The notes below the pieces were generated by a model. The model was not told where the DNA came from, searched no databases, and was given only the letters and a program-made list of their open reading frames with translations. A program made the translations under genes and the position numbers. From NCBI GenBank assembly GCA_020217035.1, contig JAIWOG010000255.1:1-10000 (forward strand): a stretch of 10,000 nt of DNA, given 5' to 3'. The stretch's first letter is position 1; the number at the start of each line of letters is the position of its first letter. Positions 7,139 to 10,000 of the stretch are shown piece after piece. This DNA is from Magnetospirillum sp. (GTDB lineage Bacteria > Pseudomonadota > Alphaproteobacteria > Rhodospirillales > Magnetospirillaceae).

Positions 7139-7141
7139 GCC

Positions 7142-9013
7142 ATGCAGGACGCACTCGCGGAAAGACTGGATCGGGCGCAAGCACGATTGCGTCGCCTTGG
7201 GGTTCTGGCCCTGGTGGGGTGGTCGGTCCTGGTGGGCGGCTCGTTGGCCTGGAACATCCAGAACGAGATGCGCCAGACCGAGCAACTGGCGACCCGCGAA
7301 GCCCGGATTCATTTCAACAAGGACATCGCCTTCCGCCGCTGGGCCACCAAGCATGGCGGCGTCTACGTGCCCATCGACGAGCGCACGCCGGCCAGCCCGT
7401 GGATGGCGCACATCCCCGACCGTGACGTGGTCACCGACAGCGGTCAGCATCTGACCCTGATGAACCCGGCCTACATGCTGCGCCAGATGATGGCGGAATA
7501 CGCCGCCGAATATTCGGTGCGCGGCCGCATCACCAGCCTTCAGCCGCTCAATCCCAACAACGCCGCCGACGAATGGGAGGCGGCGGTGTTGAAGCGCTTC
7601 GCCGAAAGCGACGTGCGCGAGGTCAGCGCGGTGGTGGACGGTCCCGACGGCCCGCACCTGCGTCTGATGCGGGCGATGATCACCGAAACCGGCTGCCTGA
7701 AATGCCATGCCGGACAGGGCTATCAGGTGGGCGACATCCGCGGCGGCATCGGCGTGTCGGTGCCGCTGGACGGCTTCCGCGCCTTGCAGGCCGAGGCGCT
7801 GCGCTTCCAAGGAATCAGTCACGGCATCATCTGGATGGTGGGCGTCGTCGGCATCGCCATCGGCGGCAGCCGCAGCCGCAAGCGCACCTTGGACGAACTG
7901 GCCGACCAGCGTCTGGTGATGGAACTCAGCCATCGCAACCAGACCATCCTGAACTCGGTGGGCGAAGGCATCGTCGGCATCGACGCCACCTGCCAGGTGG
8001 TCTTCGCCTCACCCTCGGTGCCCCGCATCCTGGGCTGGTCCGAGGCGGAACTGATGGGCAAGAAGTTCCACGAGTTGATCGAGCCGGGGGGGCGGGTCGA
8101 AGGGATGCCGTGCCCCGGTGTCAATTCCTGCTGCCCCACCTTGCTGAACGGCCAGGGTCGGCAAAGCGTCGGCGAGTTGCTGCGGCGCAAGGACGCGCCG
8201 CCGCTGCCGGTCGAGGTGCAGTCGTCGCCGGTGGTGGATGACGGCCGGGTGACCGGCGCCGTGCTGGTGTTCCACGACATTTCCGAGCGCCTGGAAAACG
8301 AAGCCCGGCGCCACGAATTGCTGGAACGCCTGGAACGGTCCAACCACGACCTTCAGGACTTCGCCTATGTGGTGTCGCACGACTTGCAGGAACCGTTGCG
8401 CATGGTGTCGTCCTACATGGGGCTGGTGAACCGGCGCTATGCCGACCGCTTGGATGACGACGGCCGCGAGTTCATCGCCTTCGCCGTGGACGGCGCCCAG
8501 CGCATGTCGCGGATGATTTCCGACCTGGTCGAGTTCTCGCGGGTCGAGACCCGGGGCCACGCCTTCGCCCCGGTGAACATGATGCAGGTGGTCGAGGATT
8601 GCCTGGCCAATTTGGCGCTGTCCATCGACGAAACCGGCGCCGCCATCACGATACAGCCCAACCTGCCGTCGGCCATGGGCGACCGCGAGCAATTGGTGCG
8701 GCTGATGCAGAATTTGGTGGGCAACGCGCTGAAGTTCCGCACCCCCGAGGTTCCGCCCTCGATCCAGATCGGCGGCCGGGTGCGCAGCGACGGACGGCGC
8801 GAATACTGGGTCGCCGACAACGGCATCGGCATCGCCGCCGAACACCACCAACGCATCTTCATGATCTTCCAACGCGTCGGCCCCGCCCAGGTGGACGGCA
8901 CCGGTATCGGCCTTTCGGTGGTCAAACGCATCGTCGAACGCCACGGCGGCGAAATCCACGTGGACTCCGAGCCGGGCCAAGGCGCGACGTTCCGGTTCGA
9001 TTTGCCGGGATAG
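7142..9013 (+). CDS. Transmembrane sensor histidine kinase with periplasmic haem-c (DUF3365/Tll0287-like) domain and PAS
   Basis: A 623-aa membrane histidine kinase. TM1 lies at about 19-38; a periplasmic DUF3365/Tll0287-like domain (about 45-210) has WATKHGGVYVP (67-77), LTLMNPAYMLRQM (104-116), ITSLQPLNPNNAADEWE (130-146) and GCLKCHAGQGY (184-194), whose C185-x-x-C188-H189 is a haem-c attachment motif; TM2 is about 225-242. Then come PAS (about 263-385), HisKA with phosphoacceptor His413 in VVSHDLQEPLR (410-420), and a HATPase with N-box NLVGNALKF (524-532), DNGIGI (559-564) and GTGIGL (586-591). It should sense a redox, gas or small-molecule signal outside the inner membrane and phosphorylate an unidentified regulator; none is adjacent. 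The ATG at 7142 follows GGGGG (7133-7137); ATGs at 7124 and 7103 lack a good ribosome site. Architecture is certain, ligand unknown. Confidence 0.93.
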   Translation: MQDALAERLDRAQARLRRLGVLALVGWSVLVGGSLAWNIQNEMRQTEQLATREARIHFNKDIAFRRWATKHGGVYVPIDERTPASPWMAHIPDRDVVTDSGQHLTLMNPAYMLRQMMAEYAAEYSVRGRITSLQPLNPNNAADEWEAAVLKRFAESDVREVSAVVDGPDGPHLRLMRAMITETGCLKCHAGQGYQVGDIRGGIGVSVPLDGFRALQAEALRFQGISHGIIWMVGVVGIAIGGSRSRKRTLDELADQRLVMELSHRNQTILNSVGEGIVGIDATCQVVFASPSVPRILGWSEAELMGKKFHELIEPGGRVEGMPCPGVNSCCPTLLNGQGRQSVGELLRRKDAPPLPVEVQSSPVVDDGRVTGAVLVFHDISERLENEARRHELLERLERSNHDLQDFAYVVSHDLQEPLRMVSSYMGLVNRRYADRLDDDGREFIAFAVDGAQRMSRMISDLVEFSRVETRGHAFAPVNMMQVVEDCLANLALSIDETGAAITIQPNLPSAMGDREQLVRLMQNLVGNALKFRTPEVPPSIQIGGRVRSDGRREYWVADNGIGIAAEHHQRIFMIFQRVGPAQVDGTGIGLSVVKRIVERHGGEIHVDSEPGQGATFRFDLPG

Positions 9014-9033
9014 GGGCGCTTTTGTTCGCCGTC

Positions 9034-9056
9034 ATCGCCGGGCTTGACCCGGCGAT
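9034..9056. repeat. REP-like palindrome downstream of the kinase gene
   Basis: ATCGCCGGG-CTTGA-CCCGGCGAT is a perfect stem of 9 bp with a 5-nt loop, starting 20 nt after the kinase stop. Read through, this sequence gives the peptide VIAGLDPAIQ, a translation often seen where dispersed alphaproteobacterial intergenic repeats are mis-called as genes. It could also help terminate the kinase transcript, although no T-tract follows. Confidence 0.65.
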
Positions 9057-9112
9057 CCAAGCGTCGCGGCGGTGTGGGTGTGCTCACTGCACGGGCATGG
9101 CGAGGGGTATTC

Positions 9113-9204
9113 ACCACAGAGACACAGAGGCACAGAGAGGCCGTGCCGGATGGCACCCGGCCTACCCCACGACAATCCCCTCTGTGCCTCTGTGTCTCTG
9201 TGGT
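9113..9204. repeat. Nested inverted repeat with CACAGAG octamer arms
   Basis: Two perfectly complementary 25-bp arms (9113-9137 and 9180-9204) flank a 42-bp centre. Each arm contains three tandem octamers of the form CACAGAGR (9115-9138 on the left). The centre holds its own hairpin: GTGCC-GGAT-GGCAC (9142-9155) with GGCC on each side. The element fills the gap between two convergent genes, ending 9 bp from the reductase stop codon. Similar CACAGAG-type palindromes are, from memory, dispersed in many bacterial genomes. It could be a non-autonomous mobile repeat and a bidirectional terminator; no coding capacity is evident. Confidence 0.8.
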
Positions 9205-9213
9205 TTTAAAAGC

Positions 9214-10000
9214 TTACTTGCCCCCCGGCACGCCCATGGACGTGGAATGTTCGAAGTGAAGCGCTTCGCCCGGATGGGCGGCTTCATAGGCGGAATGGGC
9301 GGCGCGGGCCGCTTCGGCGAAGCCGGACAGGATCAATTTCAGCTTGCCGGGATAGGTGCAGATGTCGCCGGCGGCGAAGATGCCGGGTTGGCTGGTCTGC
9401 ATGGTGGCGGGATCGACGGCGATGACGTTGCGGTCCATGGCCAGGCCCCAAAGGGCTATGGGGCCAAGTTCGGTGGCCAGGCCGAAGAAGGGCAGCAGGA
9501 CGTCGGCGTCAAGGCGGCGGGTCTGGCCATCCAGGGTGGCGACGATGACGGCGTTCAGGTTGCCGTTTTCGCCGTCCAGGCCGTGCAGTTGATAGGGCAC
9601 CACCAGCTCGATCTTGCCGGCATCCGACAGCGCCTTCAGCTTGGCTTCCGATTCGGGGGCGGCGCGGAACTTGGGGCGGCGGTGCACCACTTGCACGCTG
9701 GCCGCCAGTTCCGACAGTGAAATGGCCCAGTCGACGGCGGAATCGCCGCCGCCGGCGATCACCACCTTCTTGCCGCGGAACGCCTCGCGCTTGGTGACGA
9801 AATAGTTGACGCCGGTTCCCTGGCCCTTGCCCTCATAGGCGTCCAATCCGTCCAGCGGCGGGCGGTTGGGGCCGAAAGCGCCCGAGCCGGCGGCGATCAG
9901 CACCACCTTGGTGTCGATCCGGGTGCCGTCCGACAGCGTGCAGCAAAAACCGCTTTCGGTCTTGTCCAGGCCGACCATCTGGCGCCCCAGGTGATAGGTG
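9214..10000 (-). CDS. Ferredoxin-NADP+ reductase, type 2 (thioredoxin-reductase-like), 5' end outside the window
   Basis: The C-terminal 261 or so residues of an FAD/NADPH flavoprotein; the frame continues past position 10000, so the N-terminal FAD-binding GxGxxG is not visible. Seen here: an FAD-domain segment VVLIAAGSGAFGPNRPPLDG; the NADP-binding VVIAGGGDSAVDWA (GGGDSA at 9736-9753); VHRRPKFRA, whose arginines suit the 2'-phosphate of NADPH; and the C-terminal FAD motif GIFAAGDICTYPGKLKLILS, whose TYPGK and GF.EAA..A pattern points to type 2 ferredoxin-NADP+ reductases rather than thioredoxin reductase. The CxxC of thioredoxin reductase is absent from the visible NADP domain. It moves electrons between NADPH and ferredoxin or flavodoxin in the cytoplasm. 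It converges on the sensor kinase gene across the repeat-bearing gap. Confidence 0.9.
   Translation of the reverse strand, partial: TYHLGRQMVGLDKTESGFCCTLSDGTRIDTKVVLIAAGSGAFGPNRPPLDGLDAYEGKGQGTGVNYFVTKREAFRGKKVVIAGGGDSAVDWAISLSELAASVQVVHRRPKFRAAPESEAKLKALSDAGKIELVVPYQLHGLDGENGNLNAVIVATLDGQTRRLDADVLLPFFGLATELGPIALWGLAMDRNVIAVDPATMQTSQPGIFAAGDICTYPGKLKLILSGFAEAARAAHSAYEAAHPGEALHFEHSTSMGVPGGK

Noticed and set aside
7076..8980. Minus-strand open frames opposite the sensor kinase (7076-7933, 8009-8980)
   Set aside because: His/Gln/Ala-rich antisense frames over a gene whose motifs are all on the plus strand.
9113..9204. CRISPR array from repeated CACAGAG units
   Set aside because: The octamers are directly tandem without spacers and arranged as an inverted repeat; no cas genes are present.
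8599..9720. Plus-strand frame spanning the kinase 3' end, the repeats and the reductase
   Set aside because: It runs antisense over the reductase and through both palindromes; the VIAGLDPAIQ peptide is the REP-like repeat, not a protein.

Overview
The window is GC-rich, densely coded bacterial chromosome. The proteins look alphaproteobacterial, most like Rhodospirillales such as Magnetospirillum or Phaeospirillum. The grounds are a GAF-containing EI-Ntr (PtsP) downstream of lysC with ubiG divergent from it, a thioredoxin-reductase-like ferredoxin-NADP+ reductase, and an intergenic palindrome whose read-through translation is the familiar alphaproteobacterial 'VIAGLDPAIQ'. The placement is inferred from protein character, not from a search. 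No phage, IS, CRISPR, tRNA or rRNA was seen, and every gene looks intact except the one cut by the right edge.

Left part (1-1630): a crotonase-fold protein of the ECHDC3 type (minus) is divergent from a PaaI-like hotdog thioesterase (plus). They share an 83-bp intergenic region holding a perfect palindrome, so they may be co-regulated acyl-CoA genes. The thioesterase converges on a small unrecognised protein (71 aa, minus), with only 9 bp, mostly a G8 run, between the two stop codons.

Middle (1630-6159, minus): a tight three-gene operon reads lysC (aspartokinase), then an FMN-dependent nitronate monooxygenase/FabK-like oxidoreductase 13 nt later, then ptsP (EI-Ntr) with a TGATG stop/start overlap. 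It joins entry to the aspartate amino-acid pathway with the nitrogen PTS phosphorelay. ubiG (ubiquinone methyltransferase, plus) is divergent from lysC across 156 bp.

Right part (7066-10000): a transmembrane sensor histidine kinase has a periplasmic DUF3365/Tll0287-like domain with a CxxCH haem-c motif, then PAS, HisKA and HATPase domains. No response regulator lies beside it. Its short leader can fold so that the Shine-Dalgarno is paired. It converges on a type 2 ferredoxin-NADP+ reductase gene (minus, 5' end outside the window). The 200-bp gap between them holds a REP-like palindrome and a large nested inverted repeat built from CACAGAG octamers. The haem sensor kinase, its leader and this repeat are the most interesting items. 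I saw no clearly novel multi-gene system.
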